54,034 nt of DNA, taken from NCBI RefSeq assembly GCF_011421595.1, contig NZ_WTLH01000014.1, forward strand, positions 1-54,034, in the 5' to 3' direction. Both the position numbers and the translations under genes were made by a program. Position 1 is the first letter of the stretch. Every line of letters begins with the position of its first letter. This document shows, piece by piece, positions 27,748 through 35,761 of this stretch. The notes under the pieces were generated by a model. The model was not told where the DNA came from and did not search any database. It saw only the letters and a program-made list of their open reading frames with translations. This stretch comes from Streptomyces sp. YIM 98790. GTDB taxonomy: Bacteria > Actinomycetota > Actinomycetes > Streptomycetales > Streptomycetaceae.

Positions 27748-28518
27748 ATGGCGATGGCGGTGACGGAGCGGGCGATCGACAGAATCAAGGCGATGATTGT
27801 GGCCGGAGCACTGGCTCCCGGCCAGCGGCTGCCCCGCGAAGAGGAATTGGCCGAGGACCTCGGGCTGTCCCGCAATTCGCTGCGCGAGGCGGTCCGTGCC
27901 CTGACCGCCATGCGCATTCTGGTGGTCCGGCAGGGCGACGGCACCTATGTGTCCAGTCTTGAGCCCGGTCTGCTGCTGGAGTCGCTGACTTTCGCCGCCG
28001 ACGTCTCCACCGGGGAAACCGCGCTCCAGCTCCTCCAGGTCCGGCGCATGCTGGAGCCGCAGGCGACGGCGCTGGCCGCCGGCCGGATCACCGACGCGGA
28101 CCTGGCCCGCCTCTCCGGGCTGCTGGAGCGCTGCAACCGGGCACGGGACATCGAGGAGTTCGTGGCCTGCGACATGGACTTCCACGGCGCCATCGCCGAC
28201 CTGGCCGGCAACCCCGTGCTCTCCGCGCTGCTGCGGATTCTCTCCAGCCGCACCCAGCGGGTGCGCGTGCTGCGCGCCGCGGGCGGGGACGCGGTGCTTG
28301 CCGGCGCACAGCGGGAGCACGGGGCGATCCTGGAGGCGCTCGCCGCCCGGGACGCCCGGCTGGCCGAGGCCAGCGCCGCCGTGCACATCGCCGGGGTGGA
28401 GCGCTGGCTGCGGGCCGAGGCCCCCGCCGGCTCTCCGGCCGGGACATCGGAGGTGTCCCCGGACGTGTCTCCGGCCGGGGCGGCGGCTTCCAGTGCCGCC
28501 ACCCCGGCCGGAGCCTGA
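27748..28518 (+). CDS. GntR-family regulator with FCD domain, probable L-fucose operon repressor
   Basis: The 256-residue regulator has an N-terminal winged helix (ERAIDRIKAMIVAG, EEELAEDLGLSRNSLREAVRAL, VRQGDGTYV; residues 6-68) and a C-terminal all-helical FCD ligand domain with candidate metal/ligand residues in DMDFHGAIA, QREHGAIL and AAVHIAGVE. FCD regulators usually respond to sugar acids or other organic acids made by the operon that they control. The five fucose enzymes begin 90 nt downstream on the same strand, with an operator-like palindrome between. A diketo- or keto-deoxyfuconate, or L-fuconate, is the likely inducer (inference). ATG 27748 follows GGGAGGAG. The C-terminus is Ala/Pro/Ser-rich. 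Confidence 0.92.
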   Translation: MAMAVTERAIDRIKAMIVAGALAPGQRLPREEELAEDLGLSRNSLREAVRALTAMRILVVRQGDGTYVSSLEPGLLLESLTFAADVSTGETALQLLQVRRMLEPQATALAAGRITDADLARLSGLLERCNRARDIEEFVACDMDFHGAIADLAGNPVLSALLRILSSRTQRVRVLRAAGGDAVLAGAQREHGAILEALAARDARLAEASAAVHIAGVERWLRAEAPAGSPAGTSEVSPDVSPAGAAASSAATPAGA

Positions 28519-28584
28519 AAGACCTCCGATCTCTGTGCTGTTCAGTCCGGAAGTTCGGGGATAGGGTGCGGTGCTGGCATTGAT

Positions 28585-28595
28585 ACCTCCGAGGT
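28585..28595 (+). promoter_or_regulatory. Operator-like palindrome before the fucose operon
   Basis: ACCTC-C-GAGGT is a perfect inverted repeat with 5-bp arms, 14 nt before the first enzyme's start codon. A second copy of its left half, ACCTCCGA, lies at about 28522-28529. GntR regulators typically bind short palindromes in such positions. Confidence 0.5.
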
Positions 28596-28608
28596 CTTGG
28601 AGTCTCCG

Positions 28609-29469
28609 GTGAAGCTGATGCGTCTGGGAGGGGCGGGTGCGGAACGTCCGGCGGTCCGCACCGACGACGGCCGGGTGCTGGATCTGTCCCCGGTCACCGG
28701 CGGCGGTGACATCGACCGCGCCTTCCTGGCCGGCGGCGGAATCGAGCGGGCCCGCGAGGCGCTGGCCGCCGGCGGGCTGCCGGAGCTCCCGGACGCCGGG
28801 GACCTGCGGGTCGGGGCGCCCGTCGCCCGGCCCGGCAAGGTGGTCTGCATCGGCCTCAACTACCGCGACCACGCCCGGGAGACCGGAGCCGCGGCCCCGC
28901 CCCGCCCCGTCGTCTTCATGAAGGACCCGGGCACCGTGATCGGCGCCTACGACGAGGTCCTCATCCCGCGCGGCTCGGTCCGGACCGACTGGGAGGTGGA
29001 GCTGGCCGTGGTCATCGGCCGCCGCGCCCGCTATCTGGAGACCGAGGAGGAGGCCGCCGGGGTCGTCGCCGGCTATGCCGTCAGCAACGACGTCTCCGAG
29101 CGCGAGTTCCAGCTCGACTACTCACCCCAGTGGGACCTGGGCAAGTCCTGCGAGACCTTCAACCCGCTCGGCCCGTGGCTGGTCACCGCCGACGAGGTGG
29201 ACGACCCGCAGAACCTGGGCCTGCGGCTGTGGATCAACGGTACCGAGCGGCAGAACGGCCACACCGGCGACATGATCTTCGACATCCGCCATCTGGTCGC
29301 CTACCTCAGCCGCTACATGGTCCTGGAACCCGGAGACGTCATCAACACCGGCACCCCGGCGGGCGTCGCCCTCGGCCTGCCCGACCAGCCCTACCTGCGC
29401 CCCGGCGATGTGATGGAGCTGGAGATCGACGGCCTCGGGCGGCAGCGCCAGACCCTCGGCCAGGCGTGA
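28609..29469 (+). CDS. Fumarylacetoacetate hydrolase family protein, probable 2,4-diketo-3-deoxy-L-fuconate hydrolase
   Basis: This 286-residue enzyme has the FAH fold motifs: [12 protein letters not shown], the metal ligands around [12 protein letters not shown], the central [10 protein letters not shown] and the C-terminal [13 protein letters not shown]. In the non-phosphorylative fucose pathway such an enzyme cleaves 2,4-diketo-3-deoxy-L-fuconate to pyruvate and L-lactate. The neighbours (dehydratase, SDR, AKR and lactonase) supply every other step, which is what makes this specific assignment likely. GTG 28609 has GGAG 6 nt upstream; a TTG at 28597 is the alternative. Confidence 0.85.
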   Translation: MKLMRLGGAGAERPAVRTDDGRVLDLSPVTGGGDIDRAFLAGGGIERAREALAAGGLPELPDAGDLRVGAPVARPGKVVCIGLNYRDHARETGAAAPPRPVVFMKDPGTVIGAYDEVLIPRGSVRTDWEVELAVVIGRRARYLETEEEAAGVVAGYAVSNDVSEREFQLDYSPQWDLGKSCETFNPLGPWLVTADEVDDPQNLGLRLWINGTERQNGHTGDMIFDIRHLVAYLSRYMVLEPGDVINTGTPAGVALGLPDQPYLRPGDVMELEIDGLGRQRQTLGQA

Positions 29470-29489
29470 GAGCGGCACCGGACACCGCC

Positions 29490-30842
29490 ATGAGCCGCAT
29501 CACCGCCGTCGAGACCCACGACATCCGCTTCCCCACCTCGCGCGAGTTGGACGGCTCGGACGCGATGAACCCCGACCCCGACTACTCCGCCGCCTACCTG
29601 GTGCTGCGCACCGACGGGGGCCCCGCCGGCCACGGCTTCACCTTCACCATCGGCCGGGGCAACGAAGTACAGGTCGCCGCCCTGGAGGCGCTGCGCCCGC
29701 ACCTGATCGGCCGCCGGGTGGACGACATCTGCGCCGACCCGGGCACCGTCTACCGCGCCCTCACCGCGGACAGCCAGCTCCGCTGGCTCGGACCGGAGAA
29801 GGGCGTCATCCACATGGCCATCGGCGCGGCCGTCAACGCGGTCTGGGATCTGGCCGCCCGGCGGGCCGGCAAACCGCTGTGGCGGCTGCTCGCCGACGCC
29901 GAACCGGAATGGCTGGCCGGGCAGGCCGACCTCCGCTACCTGGAGGACGTGCTGTCCCCGGAGCGCGCCGTGGAACTGCTGCGCGCCGGACGGGAGGGCG
30001 CCGGCCGGCGCGCCGACGCGCTGCTGCGAACCGGCTACCCCGCCTACACCACCTCTCCCGGCTGGCTCGGCTACTCCGACGCCAAACTCACCAGGCTGGC
30101 CCGCCAGGCCGTCGCCGACGGCTTCACCCAGATCAAGCTCAAGGTCGGCGCCGACCTCGCCGACGACGTCCGGCGGCTGCGCGCGGCGCGGGCCGCCGTC
30201 GGGCCGGACATCCGGATCGCCGTGGACGCCAATCAGCGCTGGCACGTCCGGCAGGCCATCGAATGGACCAGGGCGCTCGCCGAGTTCGGCCCCTACTGGA
30301 TCGAGGAGCCGACCAGCCCGGACGACATCCTCGGGCATGCGGCGGTGCGGCGGGCCGTCGCCCCGGTCAAGGTGGCCACCGGCGAGCACGCCCAGAACCG
30401 GGTGATCGTCAAACAGCTCCTCCAGGCCGGAGCGGTCGACGTGCTCCAGCTGGACGCCGCGCGGGTCGGCGGCGTCAACGAGAACCTGGCCGTGCTGCTG
30501 CTCGCCGCCGATCACGGAGTGCCGGTCTGCCCGCACGCGGGCGGTGTCGGCCTGTGCGAACTCGTGCAGCACCTGGCCATGTTCGACTACGTGGCGCTCA
30601 GCGGCACCACCCGGGACCGGGCCGTGGAGTACGTGGACCACCTGCACGAGCACTTCACCGACCCGGTGCGCATCGTGGGCGGCCACTACGCCGCCCCCCA
30701 GACGCCCGGCTTCTCGGCCCGGATGCGCCAGGAGTCCCTGGACCGCTACCGGTTCCCCGACGGTGCCTTCTGGACCGCCGACCGTGCCGGGCGCACCCCG
30801 GGCGGACAGGACGACACGGAGAGGACGGTGCCGGCCGGATGA
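29490..30842 (+). CDS. L-fuconate dehydratase (enolase superfamily)
   Basis: A 450-residue enolase-superfamily dehydratase that removes water from L-fuconate to give 2-keto-3-deoxy-L-fuconate. The N-terminal capping domain begins with the family-typical [18 protein letters not shown] (residues 15-32). The barrel carries the expected acid/base and metal residues: KLK (Lys216, Lys218), Asp246 in AVDANQRW, Glu272 in WIEEP, Glu299 in TGEH and His349 in CPHAGG, positions almost identical to those of characterised Xanthomonas fuconate dehydratase as I recall. ATG 29490 gives the canonical start; a GTG at 29466 overlapping the previous stop would add eight residues. It overlaps the next gene by 4 nt. 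Confidence 0.93.
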   Translation: MSRITAVETHDIRFPTSRELDGSDAMNPDPDYSAAYLVLRTDGGPAGHGFTFTIGRGNEVQVAALEALRPHLIGRRVDDICADPGTVYRALTADSQLRWLGPEKGVIHMAIGAAVNAVWDLAARRAGKPLWRLLADAEPEWLAGQADLRYLEDVLSPERAVELLRAGREGAGRRADALLRTGYPAYTTSPGWLGYSDAKLTRLARQAVADGFTQIKLKVGADLADDVRRLRAARAAVGPDIRIAVDANQRWHVRQAIEWTRALAEFGPYWIEEPTSPDDILGHAAVRRAVAPVKVATGEHAQNRVIVKQLLQAGAVDVLQLDAARVGGVNENLAVLLLAADHGVPVCPHAGGVGLCELVQHLAMFDYVALSGTTRDRAVEYVDHLHEHFTDPVRIVGGHYAAPQTPGFSARMRQESLDRYRFPDGAFWTADRAGRTPGGQDDTERTVPAG

Positions 30843-31675
30843 CCGAGCCGACGACCGGAGCGACCACCGACCCGGCGACCGGCCCGGCGACCGGCCCGGC
30901 GACCGATCCGGCGGGCGGCCGGGAACTGGCGGGGCTGCGGGCCCTGGTGACCGGCGGGGCCTCCGGGATCGGGCAGGCCGCCGCCCGGCTGCTGGCCGCG
31001 CGCGGCGCCCGGGTCGCCGTCCTGGACCTGCGCCCGGAGGACGTCACCGCGCCCCTCCTCCCGTACCGGGCCGACGTCTCGGACGACGCCTCGGTCCGGG
31101 CCGCGGTGTCCGCCGCCGCCGAAGACCTCGGCGGGCTGGACATCCTGGTCAACAACGCGGGCATCGGCGCAGCCGGCACCGTGGCGGACAACCCCGACGA
31201 GGAATGGCACCGGGTCTGGGACGTCAACGTGGTGGGCATGGTGCGCACCAGCCGCGCCGCCCTGCCCCGTCTGCGCGCCTCGCCGCACGCCTCGGTGGTC
31301 AACGTCTGCTCCATCGCCGCCACCGCCGGGCTGCCGCAGCGGGCCCTGTACTCGGCCACCAAAGGCGCGGTGCTCTCCCTCACCCTGGCCATGGCCGCGG
31401 ACCACCTGCCCGACGGCATCCGGGTCAACTGCGTCAACCCCGGAACCGCGGACACCCCCTGGGTCGCCCGGCTGCTGGACGCCGCCGACGATCCCGAGGC
31501 CGAGCGGGCCGCGCTCGCCGCCCGCCAGCCCATGGGCCGCCTGGTCACCGCCGGGGAGGTCGCGGCGGCCATCGTCTACCTCGCCGGGCCGGCCGCCTCC
31601 GCGGTCACCGGCACCGCCCTGGCCGTGGACGGCGGCATGGCCGGCCTGCGCCCCCGCCCCGCACCGCGGACCTGA
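30839..31675 (+). CDS. SDR oxidoreductase, probable 2-keto-3-deoxy-L-fuconate dehydrogenase
   Basis: The 278-residue short-chain dehydrogenase has the cofactor motif TGGASGIG (residues 38-45), NNAG at 105-108, catalytic Ser158, and YSATK with Tyr171 and Lys175. The C-terminal AVDGGM is typical. In this pathway it should oxidise 2-keto-3-deoxy-L-fuconate at C4 to the 2,4-diketo acid; an alternative is L-fucose dehydrogenase. The N-terminus carries an extra Thr/Pro/Ala/Asp tail encoded by a 12-bp tandem repeat (about 30868-30914). The ATG overlaps the upstream stop by 4 nt. Confidence 0.88.
   Translation: MTEPTTGATTDPATGPATGPATDPAGGRELAGLRALVTGGASGIGQAAARLLAARGARVAVLDLRPEDVTAPLLPYRADVSDDASVRAAVSAAAEDLGGLDILVNNAGIGAAGTVADNPDEEWHRVWDVNVVGMVRTSRAALPRLRASPHASVVNVCSIAATAGLPQRALYSATKGAVLSLTLAMAADHLPDGIRVNCVNPGTADTPWVARLLDAADDPEAERAALAARQPMGRLVTAGEVAAAIVYLAGPAASAVTGTALAVDGGMAGLRPRPAPRT
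30868..30914 (+). repeat. 12-bp in-frame tandem repeat in the SDR N-terminus
   Basis: About three and a half copies of a 12-bp unit encode the repeated Thr-Gly-Pro-Ala tail before the SDR fold begins. Confidence 0.75.
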
Positions 31676-31743
31676 CGGGCGGAACCGCCGGGGATGACGA
31701 CGGGAACGCGAAGCAGCGGAGCAGCGGAGCAGAACGGAGAGAA

Positions 31744-32784
31744 ATGGAGAAGAACGGAGCCGAGGTGCCGCCGGCCGCGCGGACGAGAACCCTGGGGACC
31801 ACCGGCGTCACAGTGACCGAACTGGCGCTGGGCGCCGCGCCGCTCGCCGGCCTCTACCGCCCGGTCGGCGCCGCACAGGCCCGCGCCGCCGTGGACGCCG
31901 CCTGGGCGGCGGGCGTGCGCTACTACGACACCGCGCCCCACTACGGACTCGGCCTGTCCGAACGCCGCCTCGGCGCCGCCCTGGCCGGCCGCCCGGCCGC
32001 CCGCCGCACCGTCTCCACCAAGGTCGGCCGCCTCCTCCGCCCACTGCCTCCTCCCCACCCGGCCGACGACCTGGACCACGGCTTCGCCGTCCCCGCCACC
32101 CACGAGCGGGTCTGGGACTTCACCGCGGCCGGGGTGCGGCGCAGCCTCGCCGACAGTCTCGACCGGCTCGGCCTCGACCGGGTGGACATCGCCTACCTGC
32201 ACGACCCCGACGACCACGCCGGGGCCGCCTTCGGCGAGGCCCTTCCCGAACTGGCCCGGCTGCGCGCCGAGGGCACCGTCTCCGCGATCGGCGCCGGCAT
32301 GAACCAGACCGCCATGCTCACCCGGTTCATCCGCGACTCCGGCATCACCCTCGACGTGGTGCTCTGCGCCGGCCGCTACACCCTGCTCGACCAGGACGCG
32401 CTGCGCGAGCTGCTGCCCGTCGCCGCCGCCCGCGGCACCTCGGTGGTGATCGGCGGCGCCTTCAACTCCGGACTGCTGGCCGATCCCCGCCCCGGAGCCA
32501 CCTACAACTACACGGCCGCCCCGGAGCCGCTGCTGCGCCGCGCCCTGCGGCTGAAGGACGTGTGCGAGGAGCACGGCGTCCCGTTGCGCGCCGCCGCCCT
32601 CCAGTTCCCGTTCGGCCACCCGGCGGTGAGCAGCGTGCTGGTGGGTGCCCGCTCCGCCGGGGAAGTCCGCGACGCCGCCGCGATGATGGCCCACCCGATC
32701 CCCGGGGCGCTGTGGGAACGGCTGCGCGCCGAGGCCCTGCTGCCGCCCGGGGTTCCCGTCCCCCCGGAGAGAGCCGCCCCGTGA
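31744..32784 (+). CDS. Aldo/keto reductase, probable L-fucose 1-dehydrogenase
   Basis: A 346-residue AKR barrel with the catalytic tetrad visible as Asp62 and Tyr67 (YYDTAPHYGLG), Lys93 (STKVGR) and His153 (YLHDP). AKRs of this group (D-threo-aldose/L-fucose 1-dehydrogenase) oxidise L-fucose to the lactone with NAD(P)+. It is followed by a lactonase gene with a 4-nt overlap, which supports a lactone-forming role. A 68-nt gap, the largest within the operon, precedes it; ATG 31744 has GGAGAG upstream. Confidence 0.88.
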   Translation: MEKNGAEVPPAARTRTLGTTGVTVTELALGAAPLAGLYRPVGAAQARAAVDAAWAAGVRYYDTAPHYGLGLSERRLGAALAGRPAARRTVSTKVGRLLRPLPPPHPADDLDHGFAVPATHERVWDFTAAGVRRSLADSLDRLGLDRVDIAYLHDPDDHAGAAFGEALPELARLRAEGTVSAIGAGMNQTAMLTRFIRDSGITLDVVLCAGRYTLLDQDALRELLPVAAARGTSVVIGGAFNSGLLADPRPGATYNYTAAPEPLLRRALRLKDVCEEHGVPLRAAALQFPFGHPAVSSVLVGARSAGEVRDAAAMMAHPIPGALWERLRAEALLPPGVPVPPERAAP

Positions 32785-33767
32785 ACGAGCCTTCCCCGCC
32801 TCCGCCTCCGTCCCCGTCCTTGCCCCCGTCCCCGTCCCCGGCCTCGTACGCCGCCGCGCGGTGTGCACCGGCCGGTCCCGCCCCCGGAGCGGTGATCGAC
32901 GCCCACCACCACCTGTGGGAGCTGGCCGTCCGCGACCAGGACTGGATCGCCGGGGAAGCCCTGGCCCCGCTGCGCCGCGACTTCACCCTGGCCGACCTGG
33001 AGCCCGAGGCGCGCGCGGCGGGGGTGACGTCGACCGTGGCCGTGCAGACCGTGACCGTCGCCGAGGAGACCCCCGAGCTTCTCGCCCTGGCGGCGCAGAG
33101 CGAGCTGATCGCCGGCGTGGTCGGCTGGACCGACCTCACCGCCCCCGACGCCGGCCGGGCCTTGGAGGCGCTGCGCACCGGTCCGGGCGGGGAACGGCTG
33201 GTCGGCATCCGGCACCAGGTGCAGCACGAGCCCGACCCGCGGTGGCTGCTCCGTGCCGACGTGGCCCGCGGCCTGGCCGCCGTGGCCGATGCCGGGCTCG
33301 TCTACGACCTGGTGATCCTTCCGCACCAACTGCCCGCCGCGGCGGAGGCCGCCTCCCGTTTCCCGCAGCTCACCTTTGTCCTGGACCACTTGGGCAAGCC
33401 GCCCATCGCCGCCGGGGAGCCGGAAGAACTGGCCGGCTGGTCGGCGTCGGTGCGCCGCCTCGCCGGGCGGCCCAACGCCGTGTGCAAGCTCTCCGGTCTG
33501 GTGACCGAGGCGGACTGGCGGACCTGGACCGTGCCCGACCTGCGGCCGTATGCCGAAGTGGTGCTGGACGCCTTCGGCCCGGAACGGGTGATGTTCGGCT
33601 CCGACTGGCCGGTCTGCCGCCTCGCCGCCGGCTACGGGAGGGTCCTGGACACCGCCCGGGAACTGTGCGACACCCTGGCCCCTGCCGAGCGGGACGCCGT
33701 GTTCGCCGGCACCGCCGCCCGGGTCTACCGGCTGCCCGCGGCCCGGCGGACCGGAACGGCGCCGTAG
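32781..33767 (+). CDS. Amidohydrolase-family L-fuconolactonase
   Basis: The 328-residue enzyme belongs to the Amidohydro_2 group. Metal ligands are expected from DAHHHLWEL (His42, His44), RHQVQHE, DHLGKPP and the final FGSDWPVC Asp. It should open L-fucono-lactone to L-fuconate, linking the fucose dehydrogenase to the dehydratase. The first 22 residues are a Pro/Ser-rich low-complexity tail with no family counterpart. The GTG start overlaps the AKR stop by 4 nt. It is the last gene of the operon. Confidence 0.9.
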   Translation: MNEPSPPPPPSPSLPPSPSPASYAAARCAPAGPAPGAVIDAHHHLWELAVRDQDWIAGEALAPLRRDFTLADLEPEARAAGVTSTVAVQTVTVAEETPELLALAAQSELIAGVVGWTDLTAPDAGRALEALRTGPGGERLVGIRHQVQHEPDPRWLLRADVARGLAAVADAGLVYDLVILPHQLPAAAEAASRFPQLTFVLDHLGKPPIAAGEPEELAGWSASVRRLAGRPNAVCKLSGLVTEADWRTWTVPDLRPYAEVVLDAFGPERVMFGSDWPVCRLAAGYGRVLDTARELCDTLAPAERDAVFAGTAARVYRLPAARRTGTAP

Positions 33768-34025
33768 CGGGATGCGCAGCCGCCGGCCGGGCCGGGAGCT
33801 TCGCCCGCCCTCCCTTACCCCGCGGCGGCCCGAATGTGTGGCACCGCCCGTGGGCAAACGAGTGGCGCCGCCGCCTTTTTCACTGAAAGAGATGATGGCC
33901 TCACTCGAATACCACACTTTCCAGTGGTGCGCGGTCGTGATCCGGCTGAGGCTGAACACGTCGCCAGCGCGTTCCCAAGAGCTGATGACGTGTCGGCTCT
34001 CGCGTTCGCGGCGAAAGGAAAATTC

Positions 34026-34697
34026 ATGCGTGCCACTCGCACTCTCTTCGCCTCAGCCGCCGTCACCGCGGCCCTTGCCCTCTCCGCTCCCGCAGCGAGC
34101 GCCCTGACCGCACCCGAGCTGCGGGCGCCGGAGAGCGGTATGGCCACCAGTGGTGACCACGGGGACAAGGACCGTCACGACAAGGACGGCAAGCACCACG
34201 ATAAGGACCGTCACGGCAAGGACGGCAAGCACGGCAAGGGCAAGAAGCCGCGCGGTGGTGTTCACGCCGGCAGCGGTGCGCTGGCCGTGACGGGGCTCCC
34301 GGTGAGCGGGGACCACGGGGACAAGGACCGTCACGACAAGCACGGCAAGCACCACGATAAGGACCGTCACGGCAAGGACGGCAAGCACGGCAAGGGCAAG
34401 AAGCCGCGCGGTGGTGTTCACGCCGGCAGCGGTGCGCTGGCCGTGACGGGGCTCCCGGTGAGCGGGGACCACGGGGACAAGGACCGTCACGACAAGCACG
34501 ACAAGCACGACAAGCACGGCAAGCACGACAAGCACGGCAAGGGCAAGAAGCCGCGCGGCGGTGTTCACGCCGGCAGCGGCGGGCTGGTCCAGCCCGCAGG
34601 CGGCATGGCCGCCGGGTCCGTGCTGCTGCTCGGCGGTCTCGGTGCCGGGGCCTACGTGCTGCGGCGTCGCACCGCGGCCGGCTCTGCCGCCGCCTGA
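34026..34697 (+). CDS. Lys/His/Asp-rich triple-repeat cell-surface protein, probable class F sortase substrate
   Basis: The 223-residue product has a signal peptide (MRATRTLFASAAV...ASA, cleaved near residue 26). Three 52-residue repeats follow, each built of HDKDGKH-like charged residues and ending in KKPRGGVHAGSG. The C-terminus is a hydrophobic segment (SVLLLGGLGAGAYVL) followed by RRR. This is the layout of a sortase-anchored protein, and a class F sortase gene lies 129 nt downstream. The first two repeats also contain ALAVTG, which fits the LAxTG pattern of class E sortase targets, but the third, which abuts the membrane segment, does not. The His/Asp density could bind metal ions. ATG 34026 has AAAGGAAA upstream. 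The exact function is unknown. Confidence 0.85.
   Translation: MRATRTLFASAAVTAALALSAPAASALTAPELRAPESGMATSGDHGDKDRHDKDGKHHDKDRHGKDGKHGKGKKPRGGVHAGSGALAVTGLPVSGDHGDKDRHDKHGKHHDKDRHGKDGKHGKGKKPRGGVHAGSGALAVTGLPVSGDHGDKDRHDKHDKHDKHGKHDKHGKGKKPRGGVHAGSGGLVQPAGGMAAGSVLLLGGLGAGAYVLRRRTAAGSAAA
34155..34590 (+). repeat. Three tandem 156-bp repeats within the surface protein
   Basis: Units start at 34155, 34311 and 34467, an exact period of 156 bp (52 codons). The first two units are nearly identical at the DNA level; the third is nine bases shorter in its charged part and diverges after the GGVHAGSG codons. This implies recent duplication. Confidence 0.93.
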
Positions 34698-34826
34698 ACC
34701 GTCACCCCTCACGCCTCACTGCGTTCTTTCGCGGCTGCCGTCCTTCCACGGATGGCGGCCGCGGTCGCTGCTCCGCGCGGTCCCCGGCAACGCCGCCGCC
34801 GTCCCGTTCACGAAAGGCCCTCTTCC

Positions 34827-35546
34827 ATGCCGGCCCAGCAGCCGTCCCAGCAGCCGTCCGAGCAGAACCGGACCCGGACCCGGACCGGGCCCGCCCGCCG
34901 CAAGCTCGGCCGAGCACTGATCCTGCCCCTTGCGGCCACGGCCGCGGGTGTCCTCCTCCTCTACAACGCCCTCACCGCACCGGCCGAGCTCCCGCCCCCG
35001 GCCCACTCCGCGGCGGAAGCCCCGGCCCCGGCCGGCTCTCCCGCCGTGCCCGGTCAGGCTTCCGGCGCCGAACAGGCCCTGCCCCGCTCGGTACCCACCC
35101 GGATCACCATCCCGGAGATCGGCGTGGACGCGCCGTTCGTCCCACTGGCCATCGGGGAATCCGGGCAGCTCGACCCACCGCCTCGCGACGACAGCAATCT
35201 CGCCGGCTGGTTCGAGGACGGAGCGGCTCCGGGCGAGCGCGGCTCCTCCATCGTGGTCGGCCATGTCGACACCATGGACGGACCGGCCGTGTTCGCGCGC
35301 CTGAACGAACTGAAACCGGGAAGCTCGGTCAGCATCACCCGCGAGGACGGCATCACCGCGACGTTCACGGTCCATGCCATGGAGGTCTTCAGCAAGGCCG
35401 ACTTCCCCGACGACCGGGTGTACGCCGACACCCCCTCCCCGTCGCTGCGCCTGATCACCTGCGCCGGCGCCTACGACCGGGAGACCCGGAACTACGAGGA
35501 CAACCTGGTGGCGTTCGCCCGGCTCGACTCGGCGGAACGCACCTGA
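34827..35546 (+). CDS. Class F sortase
   Basis: The 239-residue protein has a cytoplasmic Gln/Arg/Thr-rich N-terminus, one membrane anchor (about residues 28-47), a Pro/Ala-rich stalk and a sortase barrel. The catalytic triad is His146 (VVGHVDT), Cys212 (LITCAGAY) and Arg221 (ETRNYEDN). The form of the Cys motif and the short length fit class F enzymes of actinobacteria. It should attach a C-terminally signalled protein to peptidoglycan or another amine; the repeat protein immediately upstream is the obvious substrate. ATG 34827 follows AAAGG. Confidence 0.92.
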   Translation: MPAQQPSQQPSEQNRTRTRTGPARRKLGRALILPLAATAAGVLLLYNALTAPAELPPPAHSAAEAPAPAGSPAVPGQASGAEQALPRSVPTRITIPEIGVDAPFVPLAIGESGQLDPPPRDDSNLAGWFEDGAAPGERGSSIVVGHVDTMDGPAVFARLNELKPGSSVSITREDGITATFTVHAMEVFSKADFPDDRVYADTPSPSLRLITCAGAYDRETRNYEDNLVAFARLDSAERT

Positions 35547-35641
35547 ATCCCCGCGCCGACCGCAGCGTTCGCCACGCTGCGCCGTGCCGCACCGGGTTGC
35601 CTGCGCGCAGCGGCCGGCCGCGCCGGCTTGTCGGCGGATGC

Positions 35642-35699
35642 GTATTCCGTACGGAGTGATTGAGGGCCGCTGACAAAGAAAAAATGCGGCCCGGAATAC
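35642..35699. other. Nested inverted repeats between the sortase and lipase genes
   Basis: Outer arms GTATTCCG/CGGAATAC (35642-35649 / 35692-35699) enclose inner arms GGGCCGC/GCGGCCC (35664-35670 / 35686-35692) with an A-rich loop. It may be a terminator for the sortase transcript or a regulatory structure upstream of the lipase. A TATCCT -10-like element follows at 35715-35720. Confidence 0.5.
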
Positions 35700-35761
35700 C
35701 CAGCATTTCCTCCCTATCCTGTCTCGGGCCCGGAGAGAACAGAGGACAGGGAGGCCCCACC

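Noticed and set aside
34155..34590. LAVTG in the first two repeats as the working sorting signal
   Set aside because: These motifs are not followed by a hydrophobic segment and basic tail, so classical sorting from them is unlikely; kept only as an evolutionary clue.
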